The translations under genes and the position numbers were made by a program. From Verrucomicrobiota bacterium (GTDB lineage Bacteria > Chlamydiota > Chlamydiia > Chlamydiales > Rhabdochlamydiaceae), in NCBI GenBank assembly GCA_018239985.1, contig JAFEGK010000007.1, positions 22,295-86,294 on the forward strand: 64,000 nucleotides of DNA, given 5' to 3'. Below the pieces are notes generated by a model that saw only the letters and a list, made by a program, of their open reading frames with translations, had not been told where the DNA came from and ran no database searches. This document shows, one piece after another, positions 26,210-35,978 of the stretch (position 1 is its first letter; every line of letters starts with the position of its first letter).

Positions 26210-27522
26210 GGCATTATCTCCTTTATATTTGGCATCGATTTCATTTTTGGCATCGACTTGCACAATTTTTTCAAATTTTTAAATCCTTTAACCAGCCGAT
26301 TGACATCATCGATCGTCGTCCCGCTCCCTAGGGCAATGCGGCGCCTTCTGCTAGGAAGTAGCTCGACACGCTCCTCACGTTCACTAGGTGTCATCGATTG
26401 TATGATCGCCTCGGTCTTTTTAAACTCTTTTTCTGGAAGCTCCAAGTCACCAAGACTCGCCATTCCAGGAACCATTTTGAGCAGGCTTTTAAACGAGCCC
26501 ATCTTCTTCATCATCCCCATCTGCTTGAGGTAATCATCGTAGGTAAAGGAGGCTTTTCGCAGTTTCTTCTCAAGCTCAGCGCTCTGTTTTTCATCAATAT
26601 GTTCTTCTGCTTTCTTGACCAAATTGATCACATCGCCCATGCCAAGAACTCGATCAGCCATCGACTGAGGATTGAACACTTGCAGATCTTCGACTCGCTC
26701 GCCGACCCCTTCAAATTTGAGAGGCTTTTTCGTCACTTCCGTAATGGAGATGGCAGCTCCTGCACGGGCACTTCCATCGAGCATCGTCAGAACAGAACCT
26801 GTGATCCCAAGCCTTTGGTCGAATTCTTGTGCAGTCTTGACGGCATCTTGTCCCGTCGTGGCGTTGGCGACAAATAGGATCTCGTGAGGGCCAAGGGCAT
26901 TTTTCACACCTTGGAGCTCTTTCATCAATTCTTCGTCGATATGGAGTCTTCCAGCAGTATCGACAATCAGCACATCAAACCCTTCGCGGCGCGCTTTGTC
27001 GAGCGCTCCATTTGCTACCTTCAGTGGCCTATTTTCCCCATCGATCGCAAAAACAGGCACATCGATTTGCTGGCAGAGTAATTTCAGCTGTTGCACCGCA
27101 GCGGGCCGCTGCAAATCGCAAGCGGAGACTAGAACTTTTTTATTTTTTTTCTTCAGATGCGCAGCCAATTTGGCCGATGTCGTCGTCTTTCCAGATCCTT
27201 GCAGACCACACATTAAAATCACTGTAGGGTGGCCGACTAAATTGAGCTCACTTTCTGATTTGCCCATCAAGGCGATTAGTTCTTCATGCACTACCTTGAT
27301 AAACTGCTCGCCTGGTTTAACCGATTTGATCGTCTCGGTTCCTACCACTTTCTCTTTCACTCGCTTAACGAATTGGGAAGCGACAGAATAATTGACATCG
27401 GCATCCAGTAGAGCTAGACGGACATCACGCACTGCATCGGAGATATTCTCCTCAGTCAAATTTTTTTTGCCGCTCAAAGACGAAAAAAGGGTGGTAAATT
27501 TCTCAGCGAGTAAATCAAACAT
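26200..27522 (-). CDS. ffh: Signal recognition particle protein Ffh
   Basis: A 440-residue SRP54 GTPase that binds signal sequences on ribosomes and delivers them to FtsY. The G1 loop GLQGSGKTT is at 106-114, the insertion-box region has the VDTAGRLHIDEELM motif, TMLDGSARAGAAISI is the conserved G4-G5 side, and the methionine-rich M domain ends KSMPKMKSMPNIKEIM. It lies between prmC and rpsP as in Chlamydia. Its stop falls inside the rpsP start region. Confidence 0.95.
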   Translation of the reverse strand: MFDLLAEKFTTLFSSLSGKKNLTEENISDAVRDVRLALLDADVNYSVASQFVKRVKEKVVGTETIKSVKPGEQFIKVVHEELIALMGKSESELNLVGHPTVILMCGLQGSGKTTTSAKLAAHLKKKNKKVLVSACDLQRPAAVQQLKLLCQQIDVPVFAIDGENRPLKVANGALDKARREGFDVLIVDTAGRLHIDEELMKELQGVKNALGPHEILFVANATTGQDAVKTAQEFDQRLGITGSVLTMLDGSARAGAAISITEVTKKPLKFEGVGERVEDLQVFNPQSMADRVLGMGDVINLVKKAEEHIDEKQSAELEKKLRKASFTYDDYLKQMGMMKKMGSFKSLLKMVPGMASLGDLELPEKEFKKTEAIIQSMTPSEREERVELLPSRRRRIALGSGTTIDDVNRLVKGFKNLKKLCKSMPKMKSMPNIKEIMPWQ

Positions 27523-27529
27523 AATTAGC

Positions 27530-28378
27530 TCACCCGAGTATAGATGAAAATTGTTTGGATTTCAAGAGGGAAAAAAACCGATCGTGGCCAGCCCAATCTG
27601 GCTTAACCGTCTGCCCTTCCCAAGGCCCGGTAGAAAATATCTTTAAAACTTCTTTTCCTTGGCTTGCACCGATCTCAAAAAATACCTTAGCCCCTTCATT
27701 TAAAAAGGGAGGGAGCTCTATGCTGAGCCGCTCAAAAAATTCGTAACCAGTGGGTCCGGCATCTAGGGCCATTTTCGGTTCGAAGTCCCTAACACTGCGG
27801 TCTAAAGTGGCATAGTCACCCGTTGTAATGTAAGGAGGGTTGCAGAGGACCAGATCAAATTTTCCTTGCAAAGGCGCAGTAAGATCCCCTTGGAGCCACT
27901 CGATTTCTCCACTATTGGCCCGCGCCACTTCTAGCGCTTCTTTGGACAAATCAACAGCGACCACTTCAAGATCTGGCCGAGCCCTTTTTAAGCCGATGGC
28001 TAGACAGCCCGATCCGGTGCACAGATCAAGAGCCCTCTTCTCGGTACCGTCGAGTTGTTTACAAACCATATCGAGTAAAATTTCAGTTTCCTGGCGAGGG
28101 ATGAGGACAGCGGGGGTAATTTTCAATTTCGCCCCATAAAACTCCACTTCGCCCATGATATATTCAACCGGCTCCCCTTTGATCGCACGCTTGAGAGCCT
28201 CCCGGAAAGGAGCCAATTCTTCTTCGGTCAAAGGGCGGTCAAAATGCATGTACAATTCGATCCGCTTCAGCTTCAAAAAATGGGCTAGGAGGGTTTCTGC
28301 GGTAAGCCGCGGCCGAGATACGCCTTGCTTGCTTAAAAATTCTGTCGCTAGTTTGAGAACTGCTTGCAGAGTCTTCAT
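27530..28378 (-). CDS. prmC: Release factor glutamine methyltransferase PrmC
   Basis: A 282-residue enzyme (formerly HemK) that methylates the GGQ glutamine of release factors. The NPPY catalytic motif is at 180-183, the SAM-binding loop is [15 protein letters not shown], and IPRQETE precedes it. It directly follows prfA, with the ATGA overlap typical of this pair, so enzyme and substrate are made together. Confidence 0.95.
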   Translation of the reverse strand: MKTLQAVLKLATEFLSKQGVSRPRLTAETLLAHFLKLKRIELYMHFDRPLTEEELAPFREALKRAIKGEPVEYIMGEVEFYGAKLKITPAVLIPRQETEILLDMVCKQLDGTEKRALDLCTGSGCLAIGLKRARPDLEVVAVDLSKEALEVARANSGEIEWLQGDLTAPLQGKFDLVLCNPPYITTGDYATLDRSVRDFEPKMALDAGPTGYEFFERLSIELPPFLNEGAKVFFEIGASQGKEVLKIFSTGPWEGQTVKPDWAGHDRFFSLLKSKQFSSILG

Positions 28379-29448
28379 GATGGCATTGACGCGAGCTTTT
28401 GTTGATGGAAATAGGCAACAAGCGGCTGGGTAATCCCATTCAGGTCGCCTTGCATCACCATATCGAGCTTATAAAGGGTCAAATTGATCCTGTGATCAGT
28501 TACCCGGTTCTGCGGGAAATTATAGGTACGAATCCTTTCGGAACGGTCCCCAGATCCCACTTGCGTTTGCCTCAGCTCAGATCTTTCTTTATGCGCTTTT
28601 TCACGTTGATGCTCGGCAATTTTAGCCTGCAACAAACGCATCGCCTTATCTCTGTTTTTATGCTGCGAGCGCTCCTGCTGGCAATAGACCACTGTACCTG
28701 TCGGAAGGTGGGTTATCCGGACAGCCGAATCGGTCGTATTGACGTGCTGACCACCAGCTCCAGAGGAGCGGTAGGTATCGATTTTCAGATCTTTTTCATC
28801 GAGAGTGATCGCCTCATCTTCGTCAGGCTCCATCAAAACAGCTACCGTCACCGCCGAGGTATGAACCCGCCCTTGAGTTTCGGTGTCGGGAACTCGCTGA
28901 ACTCGATGTGTCCCTGCTTCATGCTGCAGCATCCTATGCACATTATTACCGGAAATAACCATGATGTACTCCTTGTAACCCCCGATTTCCGAAGGAGAGC
29001 ACGAGAGGAGTTCCCAATTCCAGCCACAGTCGCCAGCATATAAATGATACATCCGGACCATATCTCCGACAAACAACGCCGCCTCATCGCCTCCTGTTCC
29101 GGCGCGCACTTCGATGATCGTATTGCGGCTATCATTGGGATCGGGAGGAACAAGAAGAGTTTCTAATTTGGTTGTGACGAGGGGGATTTGAGTTTTGAGC
29201 GATTCGATCTCTTCGCGGAGCATTTCCAAAAGCTCCTGATTACTCTCTTCTTTATAGAGCTCTTGGTCATCATTTAATTGCTTTTGGAGTTTTTGATATT
29301 CTTCCCATGTATCTTTGATTTCACTCAAATAGGAATGCTCTTGCGTTAACTTTCTGTAACGCTTTTGATCAGAGTGAACTTGAGGATCCCCCAAGAGATT
29401 TTCCACCTCTGCGAAGCGACTGATGAGTTGGAGGATCCGTTTTTCCAC
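28375..29448 (-). CDS. prfA: Peptide chain release factor 1
   Basis: A 357-residue RF1 recognising UAA and UAG. The catalytic GGQ is at 232-234 in [17 protein letters not shown], preceded by the RAGTGGDEA region and the coiled N-terminal domain. The ending [19 protein letters not shown] is typical. It starts two bases after the end of rpmE and overlaps prmC by four. Confidence 0.95.
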   Translation of the reverse strand: MEKRILQLISRFAEVENLLGDPQVHSDQKRYRKLTQEHSYLSEIKDTWEEYQKLQKQLNDDQELYKEESNQELLEMLREEIESLKTQIPLVTTKLETLLVPPDPNDSRNTIIEVRAGTGGDEAALFVGDMVRMYHLYAGDCGWNWELLSCSPSEIGGYKEYIMVISGNNVHRMLQHEAGTHRVQRVPDTETQGRVHTSAVTVAVLMEPDEDEAITLDEKDLKIDTYRSSGAGGQHVNTTDSAVRITHLPTGTVVYCQQERSQHKNRDKAMRLLQAKIAEHQREKAHKERSELRQTQVGSGDRSERIRTYNFPQNRVTDHRINLTLYKLDMVMQGDLNGITQPLVAYFHQQKLASMPS

Positions 29449-29450
29449 AA

Positions 29451-29765
29451 TTATTTCTTAGCGGCTTTTTTAACTGGCTTCTTAGAAGGAGCAGGTTTCT
29501 CTTCTTCTTTTGGTTGCTGCTCTTCCTTCTTTGCATAACGCTTGCGGAACTTATCCACACGCCCTTCGGCATCGACGAGCTGCTTACTTCCAGTAAAGAA
29601 AGGGTGAGAAGCTGAAGAGATTGGGACACGATATACAGGATATTCTTTACCCTGAAAGGTCTCTTTCTCTTTTGGTTTTAGTGTTGATCCACAGACGAAT
29701 TTCGTCCCTGTCGATGAGTCGACAAATAAAATGTCCTGGTAATCTGGGTGGCCTTCTTTTTTCAT
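29451..29765 (-). CDS. rpmE: Ribosomal protein L31, type B, with basic tail
   Basis: A 104-residue L31. [28 protein letters not shown] and the [24 protein letters not shown] end are characteristic; no four-cysteine zinc ribbon is present, fitting type B. About 20 extra residues rich in lysine, proline and alanine ([14 protein letters not shown]) form the tail. The gene heads the prfA side of the leftward cluster. Confidence 0.92.
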   Translation of the reverse strand: MKKEGHPDYQDILFVDSSTGTKFVCGSTLKPKEKETFQGKEYPVYRVPISSASHPFFTGSKQLVDAEGRVDKFRKRYAKKEEQQPKEEEKPAPSKKPVKKAAKK

Positions 29766-29803
29766 TGGAGCTCCAAAAGTTATTCAAGTACTCAATTCTA
29801 GAC

Positions 29804-30022
29804 TTAATGACTATTTTTATCAATAGCCAAGTAAGCCATTTGGGCTGTCCTTAACCCTTCTAGTATCCCCTCTTCGTAGCGGAATAGGGGGTGATTTTCT
29901 AAAACAGGAAAGTCATTTGGCTGAAGGATATCCTCCCTAGTAATATGGGGGATAATTTTTTGAGCAAACCTATAAACTTTTTCCTCTTGCTGATCTATCA
30001 GCTCTTCAAACAATGCTTCCAT
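29804..30022 (-). CDS. Small conserved-looking hypothetical protein
   Basis: A 72-residue protein that I do not recognise. It is acidic and mainly helical (EELIDQQEEKVYRFAQKIIP) and ends near MAYLAIDKNSH, with no signal peptide, membrane segment or cysteine. The start lies inside the end of tadA (17-base overlap), and it is followed by rpmE. A similar small uncharacterised gene sits beside the tadA homologue in Chlamydia trachomatis as far as I recall. Its coupling to tadA supports that it is a real gene. Confidence 0.65.
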   Translation of the reverse strand: MEALFEELIDQQEEKVYRFAQKIIPHITREDILQPNDFPVLENHPLFRYEEGILEGLRTAQMAYLAIDKNSH

Positions 30023-30476
30023 TTTTTCTCCTCAATCCAAAAAACTCTTTCATTAATCCTTTCGCCTGTTCCGCGCAGCATCCCCCTTCCACTTCGACTT
30101 GGTGGATCGGATGAGGCGAATTGAGAACATTGAAAACAGTCCCGTTGGCTCCATGCCGCAAATCTGGAGCGCCATAAACCAACCTTTTAATCCGAAACAG
30201 AGCCATCGCGCCAGCACACATGGGGCAAGGCTCGAGTGTACAATAAAGCGTGCAATCAAGCAGCCGCCAATTGCCCAGCTTCTTCGCCCCCTCTTGCAAG
30301 CAGATGAGTTCTGCATGGTGCGCGGCATTTTGATTTTGCTCGACTAAATTATGCCCGCGTCCGATAATCGTATCCTGATAGACGAGAACCGCCCCCACAG
30401 GCACCTCAGCACTTGCAAAAGCTTTTTTTGCTTCGGCAAGTGCCTCTAACATAAATTTTTCATCATCTAACGCCAT
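30006..30476 (-). CDS. tadA: tRNA-specific adenosine deaminase
   Basis: A 156-residue zinc deaminase that converts the wobble adenosine of tRNA-Arg(ACG) to inosine. The catalytic HAE is at 54-56 and the zinc motif PCPMC is at 83-87. The following ALFRIKRLVYGAPDLRHGANG agrees with TadA. In Chlamydia the gene also lies beside rpsO and pnp. It is divergent from rpsO across a 160-base gap. Confidence 0.93.
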   Translation of the reverse strand: MALDDEKFMLEALAEAKKAFASAEVPVGAVLVYQDTIIGRGHNLVEQNQNAAHHAELICLQEGAKKLGNWRLLDCTLYCTLEPCPMCAGAMALFRIKRLVYGAPDLRHGANGTVFNVLNSPHPIHQVEVEGGCCAEQAKGLMKEFFGLRRKNGSIV

Positions 30477-30560
30477 CTTTTGGACTTGGATTTAATTACT
30501 CCGCTATGCTATCATGAAGCTTTGCAATTGACAAGTCGTAGAACACGCTTCAGTTTCTGA

Positions 30561-30589
30561 TTGATTTGAAATTTTGATTTGATTACAAT
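30561..30589 (+). promoter_or_regulatory. Probable sigma-70-like promoter of rpsO
   Basis: TTGATT at 30561-30566 and TACAAT at 30584-30589 are 17 bases apart, about 50 bases before the rpsO start codon. The region is AT-rich and lies between divergent tadA and rpsO. Read by eye. Confidence 0.45.
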
Positions 30590-30636
30590 AATGTTTAATT
30601 GCACAGGCTATATTTTGTTCTAAAGGAGATCTTTAA

Positions 30637-30906
30637 ATGTCACTCGATAAAGGCACGAAAGAGGAAATCACAAAAAAGTTTCAGTTACACGAGAAGGATA
30701 CCGGCTCTGCCGACGTTCAAATCGCGATTTTAACTGAGCGCATTGCTGAGCTCACCGAACACCTCAAGCTTGCTCCAAAGGACCACAGCTCACGCTTGGC
30801 CCTTCTCAAACTTGTTGGCCAACGGCGCAAACTTTTAGATTATCTTAATTCAACTGACACAAAGCGCTATCAAAATCTTATCGTAAGATTAAACTTGCGC
30901 AAATAA
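30637..30906 (+). CDS. rpsO: Ribosomal protein S15
   Basis: An 89-residue S15 that binds the central domain of 16S r[26 protein letters not shown] and [22 protein letters not shown] are family hallmarks. A strong AAGGAG lies ahead of the ATG. It is followed by a terminator and then pnp, the common rpsO-pnp pair. Confidence 0.96.
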   Translation: MSLDKGTKEEITKKFQLHEKDTGSADVQIAILTERIAELTEHLKLAPKDHSSRLALLKLVGQRRKLLDYLNSTDTKRYQNLIVRLNLRK

Positions 30907-30937
30907 ACCACACACATTCTTTATGTTTTCTTCATAC

Positions 30938-30965
30938 AAGGCGAGCTCTGCTCGCCTTTTTGTTT
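30938..30965 (+). terminator. Rho-independent terminator after rpsO
   Basis: AAGGCGAG and CTCGCCTT flank a short CTCTG loop region and run into TTTTGTTTT. It separates rpsO from pnp, so some pnp transcription must pass it or start in 30966-31100. Confidence 0.85.
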
Positions 30966-31100
30966 TCTTGTTAGAAAAGTAGTGCAGATGATATCCTCGT
31001 TCAACGGATGGATAGAATGCCCTCCTGCACAGATCAAATTTTGATCTTTGCTGGCGGTCAGTTTATCCTCCGTGATTAAACCATTAAATTTAGGAGTTAC

Positions 31101-33203
31101 ATGGACAAACACACAATTTCAGCCTCAGTAGGCGGCAGAGAAATCACATTTGAAACAGGCAAAATCGCTAGGCATGCCAACGGTGCAGTGATGGTAAAAT
31201 CTGGGGATACGGTCCTTTTAGCGACTGCATGCGCCTCGCCTCAGCCCCTACCAGGTGTCGATTTCTTACCCTTAAAAGTTGACTACCAAGAAAAATTTTC
31301 TTCTACAGGCAAAACCCTCGGGGGCTACCTCAAACGTGAAGGGCGCCCAACGGAAAAAGAAATTTTAACTTGCCGTCTGATCGATAGACCTATTCGACCA
31401 ATGTTCCCCGACGGTTACCATCACGACCTTCAAATTTTGACTTACGTGCTCTCTTACGATGGAACCCATCTCCCTGACCCTCTCGCCATCTGCGCTGCTT
31501 CAGCAGCGCTGGTGATTTCAGATATTCCTCTGGTAAAACCGGTTGCCGGGGTACAAGTGGCTCTAGTCGGCGAGCGATTCATCGTCAACCCTACCAAACA
31601 AGAGATGGAAAAATCCCGTCTAGATCTGATGCTCGCAGGTACAGAAGAAGCCATTTTGATGATCGAAGGATTTTGCGATTTCCTTACAGAGGAGCAAATT
31701 CTTGAGGCAGTGGAAGAGGGGCATAAAGCGATTCAAGAGATTTGCCGCAAGCTCAGCGACTGGCAAAATATCATTGGAAAACCAAAAAAGCTCGACACTC
31801 TGATGTATTCTTCAGAAGAGATTGCGAGAGAAGTAAGTGCGTTTGCGAAAGATGACCTGGAAAAAGCGCTCCGGATCGCCAGCAAAAAAGACCGAGAGAT
31901 GTCAATTGATCGAATCAAGGCAGCACTCTTTGAAAAGCTCTGCCCTGAAGAAGGGGATCCAAGCCATCCAGAAATGGAAGTGGCAGCGGCATTTAAGAAG
32001 CTTCAAGCCAATATCATGAGAGAAATGATCCTCACAGAAAAAATTCGCTCTGATGGCCGCAGAACCGACGAAGTGCGCCCCATCTCAATCGATATGAATT
32101 TCCTCCCTCGCACCCACGGTAGCGTCGTCTTCACCAGAGGAGAAACTCAGGCACTTTGCGTGACTACTTTAGGTGGTGAGACAATGGCCCAGCGGTATGA
32201 ATCGCTCGACGGCGAAGGGGGCCGCCGCTTCTATCTTCAATATTTCTTCCCCCCCTCCTCAGTGGGTGAAGTTGGAAGATTTGGAGCTCCTGGACGTAGA
32301 GAAGTCGGACATGGAAAATTGGCAGAAAGAGCTCTTACCGCGACAATGCCTGCTCGCGAATCCTTCCCCTACGTCGTTAGGATCGAATCGAATATTACAG
32401 AATCAAATGGCTCCTCCTCGATGGCCTCGGTTTGCGGCGGCTGCTTAGCGATGATGGATGCTGGTATCCCGATTAAACATCCAATCGCAGGAATCGCAAT
32501 GGGACTGATTCTCGAAGGGGACCGGTTCGCTATTCTCTCCGATATCCTCGGAGCAGAAGATGCCTTGGGCGATATGGATTTCAAAGTCGCCGGTAACGAG
32601 ACCGGGATCACCGCTTTCCAGCTCGACATCAAAATTGAGGGGATCACACACCATATCATGCGCCTTGCACTTGCACAGGCAAAAGAAGGACGAATCCACA
32701 TCCTGCACAAAATGCTCGAGGCTTGCCCAAAACCAAATCAACATCTATCGCCCTATGCTCCTCGCATCGACTCGATCCAAGTTAAGCCGAGCAAGATTGG
32801 GACCGTCATTGGGCCAGGAGGAAAACAGATCAGAGCAATCGTCGAAGAGACGGGCGCCGAGATCAACATCGACGACACCGGCCTCGTCAGCATCACTGCC
32901 ACGACCCACGAAGCGATGGAAAAAGCTAAAAAAATCATCCACGACCTCACCGCCGAGGTCGAAGAGGGCAAAGTCTACAAAGGGAAAATCGTCTCGATCG
33001 TAGCCTTCGGAGTCTTTGTCGCAATCTACGGCCAGGAAGGGCTTTGCCACATCTCCGAGCTCTCTCACGAGAGAGTCGAAGATGTCCGCAAGGCAGGATT
33101 TAAAGAAGGGCAAGAACTCGAGGTTAAAGTGCTTGAAGTGAGCAAAGAGGGCAAGATCCGCCTCAGCCACAAAGCACTGCTTCCTGCCCCTGCGAAGAAG
33201 TAA
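31101..33203 (+). CDS. pnp: Polyribonucleotide nucleotidyltransferase
   Basis: A 700-residue 3'-to-5' exoribonuclease using phosphate. Two RNase PH domains are visible, with the second holding FLPRTHGSVVFTRGETQAL and the catalytic DxxxGxxxxAD-type DILGAEDALGDMDFK. A KH domain (KIGTVIGPGGKQIRAIVEETGAEI) and an S1 domain (GKIVSIVAFGVFVAIYGQEGLCHISELS) follow. The ATG is preceded by AGGAG. The order and length are standard. Confidence 0.96.
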   Translation: MDKHTISASVGGREITFETGKIARHANGAVMVKSGDTVLLATACASPQPLPGVDFLPLKVDYQEKFSSTGKTLGGYLKREGRPTEKEILTCRLIDRPIRPMFPDGYHHDLQILTYVLSYDGTHLPDPLAICAASAALVISDIPLVKPVAGVQVALVGERFIVNPTKQEMEKSRLDLMLAGTEEAILMIEGFCDFLTEEQILEAVEEGHKAIQEICRKLSDWQNIIGKPKKLDTLMYSSEEIAREVSAFAKDDLEKALRIASKKDREMSIDRIKAALFEKLCPEEGDPSHPEMEVAAAFKKLQANIMREMILTEKIRSDGRRTDEVRPISIDMNFLPRTHGSVVFTRGETQALCVTTLGGETMAQRYESLDGEGGRRFYLQYFFPPSSVGEVGRFGAPGRREVGHGKLAERALTATMPARESFPYVVRIESNITESNGSSSMASVCGGCLAMMDAGIPIKHPIAGIAMGLILEGDRFAILSDILGAEDALGDMDFKVAGNETGITAFQLDIKIEGITHHIMRLALAQAKEGRIHILHKMLEACPKPNQHLSPYAPRIDSIQVKPSKIGTVIGPGGKQIRAIVEETGAEINIDDTGLVSITATTHEAMEKAKKIIHDLTAEVEEGKVYKGKIVSIVAFGVFVAIYGQEGLCHISELSHERVEDVRKAGFKEGQELEVKVLEVSKEGKIRLSHKALLPAPAKK

Positions 33204-33206
33204 TGT

Positions 33207-33791
33207 ATGGCACGATTACACCTTGTTCGGCACGGTGAAACAGACTGGAACGTCCAAAAACGTTATCAAGGCTCTCAAGACATCCCCCTCAATGAGAGGG
33301 GGCGTCTTCAAGCTGCCGAGGTCGCAAATCAGTTGAAAGAGATCTCTTTTGCTGGAATCTACTCTTCTCATCTCAAACGGGCTTTCGAAACTGCCGAAAT
33401 TATTCGTGGAACACGCCCTTTACAGGTTGTGCAATACCCCGAGTTGAAAGAGGGGTTTTATGCCAGTTTAGAAGGAAAAACGTTTCTCGAAATTGAAGAG
33501 CAGTTTGGATTTTTGGCCGCGCATGCAGAACTTTCAAATGTAGAAAAACTACACTTCAAAATCATTCCAGAAATGGAATCGGGTTATGAAGTGACTCAGA
33601 GAACACTCCCCATTCTAAAGCTCATTGCCCAAAAACATCTCGGTGAAGATGTCTTAATTGTGACCCATGGTGGCGTTATCCGAGCCCTTTTGGTCTACCT
33701 GGCCAATCACGATTGGACCACGACGAAAATTCACAACGGACAAGTTGTCACTTTTTTTTATGAAGAAGATTGTTTAAAAATATTGTCTTAA
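33207..33791 (+). CDS. Histidine phosphatase family protein (phosphoglycerate mutase-like)
   Basis: A 194-residue protein with the catalytic LVRHGETDWN near its N terminus, YSSHLKRAFETAEII, and the second histidine in IVTHGGVIRALLVYL. This set fits the cofactor-dependent phosphoglycerate mutase/CobC/broad-specificity phosphatase branch; substrate cannot be told. The start is three bases after the pnp stop, so it is probably cotranscribed with pnp. Confidence 0.85.
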   Translation: MARLHLVRHGETDWNVQKRYQGSQDIPLNERGRLQAAEVANQLKEISFAGIYSSHLKRAFETAEIIRGTRPLQVVQYPELKEGFYASLEGKTFLEIEEQFGFLAAHAELSNVEKLHFKIIPEMESGYEVTQRTLPILKLIAQKHLGEDVLIVTHGGVIRALLVYLANHDWTTTKIHNGQVVTFFYEEDCLKILS

Positions 33792-33833
33792 GATATTCTC
33801 ATCTCATAAATTTTTTCTTAAGTGAGAATGATC

Positions 33834-34841
33834 ATGAGAGCAATCGCTACTAGCCTCCTCTTCGCCACTTCTTCTTTAATTGCAGAAGATTGTTGTATCC
33901 CAGAATATGTGCCAGGTGAACCCCTGTGCGATGCGTGCGCTATCTATTCTGCTTATGCCGGCCCCGAGTTAGAATGCGCATGGAACATTTTCACATTTGG
34001 TGAACTCCTCTACTGGACCCCCGTCAGAGCCACCTGCTGGGTCGATTTGACATTTGAGGGAGTTCCACTGGGAAGCCAGCAGTTAAAAATTGCTCACAAA
34101 TTCGGCTATCGCCCGGCCTTTCGAGTTGGACTGGGCATGTCGTTACGCAACTTTGATGATTGGATGATGAGTGCCGATTACATTTGGTATCATCACTCAT
34201 TTAAAAAGACAGACTCCATTACCCCACCCAATTTCATTACATCGACCGTGGGCTTTTTTAATGCTCCAATCTACAGCTCGATCCGGAACCAGTCAGACTT
34301 CAACTATGATATCGTTGGCATCAGAGTTCAACGGCCAAATTATCTTGGTCAAACTGTCATTCTTAGCCCCTTTCTTGGGTTAAAATGGTTAAATCGAAAT
34401 ATGAAAATTGAGCAAAACCTCACACGCAGTGGAACAACACTTGTCGATAGGCAATACACAACGGTCAGCTACTCTTCGATCGGTGCATCTGCGGGCATGG
34501 ACGGTTATTGGCTGATGTGCTGGGGATTCTATCTCCTTGGAAAAGCAGATGTGGCTATGTTGTACGCCTATGATAGGAAAAAAAACATCCAGGTTGGGAT
34601 TGCTGCAGAGGGCACTGTTCAGATTCTAGAGGCACGGATCAAACATGCTGATATTTGGGGAAAAGGGGGATTAGGATTGGGCTGGGGAAGCTACTTCTGC
34701 TGCAATCGGTACCACTTCAATTTAGAAGCACAATATGACTTCATGGTCGAGGTTGTGAAACTAGCTTTAAACTCTGGAATGTTCCAAGAGCCACTAACAA
34801 TGTTACATGGTGTAACACTCCATGCACAGTTCGACTTTTAA
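33834..34841 (+). CDS. MOMP-like / Lpg1974-family outer-membrane barrel 1
   Basis: A 335-residue predicted outer-membrane beta-barrel, first of three tandem paralogues. It has a signal peptide (MRAIATSLLFATSSLIAE) and cysteines soon after (EDCCIPEY, LCDACAIY). The pattern W-x-I-x-T-x-G-E-L-L-Y-W, FGYRPAFRVGLG and GLGLGWGSYFC recurs in the two neighbours. It ends in ...AQFDF, an aromatic C terminus read by the BAM machinery. Cysteines may form disulfides in the periplasm, as in chlamydial outer-membrane complexes. In-frame starts at 33822 (GTG) and 33828 (ATG) are possible; the best signal peptide begins at 33834. The pore function is inferred. Confidence 0.8.
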   Translation: MRAIATSLLFATSSLIAEDCCIPEYVPGEPLCDACAIYSAYAGPELECAWNIFTFGELLYWTPVRATCWVDLTFEGVPLGSQQLKIAHKFGYRPAFRVGLGMSLRNFDDWMMSADYIWYHHSFKKTDSITPPNFITSTVGFFNAPIYSSIRNQSDFNYDIVGIRVQRPNYLGQTVILSPFLGLKWLNRNMKIEQNLTRSGTTLVDRQYTTVSYSSIGASAGMDGYWLMCWGFYLLGKADVAMLYAYDRKKNIQVGIAAEGTVQILEARIKHADIWGKGGLGLGWGSYFCCNRYHFNLEAQYDFMVEVVKLALNSGMFQEPLTMLHGVTLHAQFDF

Positions 34842-34850
34842 GGAGAAACG

Positions 34851-35966
34851 ATGATGAATAAATTGACTCTTTTGACCTTCTTAAGTTTAGGATTTGCATC
34901 AGCCTCCTTTGCTGAAGAAAGTGATCTTTCGTGCTGTGAGTGCCCACTTACCCCCAGCCAACCATTAGATCCTTGCTGCATCGCAGCGGGATACCCCTAT
35001 CCTGCGAATTATTCGACCTCTTGTGGATGGGATATTTATGCATCTGGAGATTTCCTTTACTGGAGCGTCGGTCTCGACATCGCTCAGAACTATGCTCAAG
35101 TACTCACGTTTAATCAAGATCTCACTAAGAACTATTTTCACAACTCCCCTTACAAACCGGGCTTTAGAGTTGCAGTTGGAATAGAGTTTGCAGGCGCGAC
35201 AGTCGATTTTAAGTTCCTTCGATGGAATAACCGGACAACCCTTCGTGCTAGAGCCGGCGCTGGGGAGATGGCGCGGCTTGTTTTTAATGCACCAAGTATC
35301 CTAAATGGGCCGCCAACATTGCCAAACGTCGTTTTCTCTGAGATCACTTCGCGTCAACATTTAGACATCAATTGGGGCACATTGACAGCCAATAAACCGG
35401 TCTATATGGGGCAAAAAATCATCATGAATCTCGGTTATGGACTTTGCATGCACTGGTCGAGTGAAAAATGGGACTTTGATTGCTCTGCACTTAATACCCC
35501 TCTGCCACTTCCCCCTTTTGTCGCCATTACCTCAAACGGATTTGTGGCGCAGGATCACCGCTCTTGGGCAATTGGGCCTTGTGTCACATTCGACGCAACT
35601 GCCCTTCTTCCTTGGGGATTTGAAGCGATCGGAAGCCTTTTACTCTCGGTTCAGTATGCCTCGATGTATAAAGGAATTACGACAGTTTCCTTTCCAGCTG
35701 CCCCCTTCACAATTAACAATACCACCCTAAAAAATAAAGGGGATATCCCACACATACAGCCAGTACATGGTGGCGAGATCGGGCTTGGCTGGGGAGGTTA
35801 TTTTTGGTGCGACCGGATCCATCTCGATTTGTCGATCACCTACGCTTTCTATCAGCAACACATCGAGACACTTGGTTTTCCAACTTCAGCAACAGCGGTT
35901 GATATACCTGGGTTAGTGCATTACAATATGCATGGAATTACCATCGGTGGAAGAATAGATTTTTAG
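34851..35966 (+). CDS. MOMP-like / Lpg1974-family outer-membrane barrel 2
   Basis: A 371-residue paralogue of the preceding gene, starting nine bases after its stop with AAGGAG upstream. The signal peptide MNKLTLLTFLSLGFASASFA is followed by a cysteine cluster (LSCCECPL, DPCCIAAG). GWDIYASGDFLYWS, YKPGFRVAVG and GLGWGGYFWC mark the barrel, and it ends GGRIDF. The three genes are evenly spaced and probably form one transcript. Sequence divergence between them is high except at these landmarks, so they may differ in loops exposed to the host. Confidence 0.82.
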   Translation: MMNKLTLLTFLSLGFASASFAEESDLSCCECPLTPSQPLDPCCIAAGYPYPANYSTSCGWDIYASGDFLYWSVGLDIAQNYAQVLTFNQDLTKNYFHNSPYKPGFRVAVGIEFAGATVDFKFLRWNNRTTLRARAGAGEMARLVFNAPSILNGPPTLPNVVFSEITSRQHLDINWGTLTANKPVYMGQKIIMNLGYGLCMHWSSEKWDFDCSALNTPLPLPPFVAITSNGFVAQDHRSWAIGPCVTFDATALLPWGFEAIGSLLLSVQYASMYKGITTVSFPAAPFTINNTTLKNKGDIPHIQPVHGGEIGLGWGGYFWCDRIHLDLSITYAFYQQHIETLGFPTSATAVDIPGLVHYNMHGITIGGRIDF

Positions 35967-35978
35967 GAGCTAATACAG

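Noticed and set aside
28399-29043. 214-codon open frame antisense to prfA
   Set aside because: Shadow of the RF1 gene; no ribosome site and no motif.
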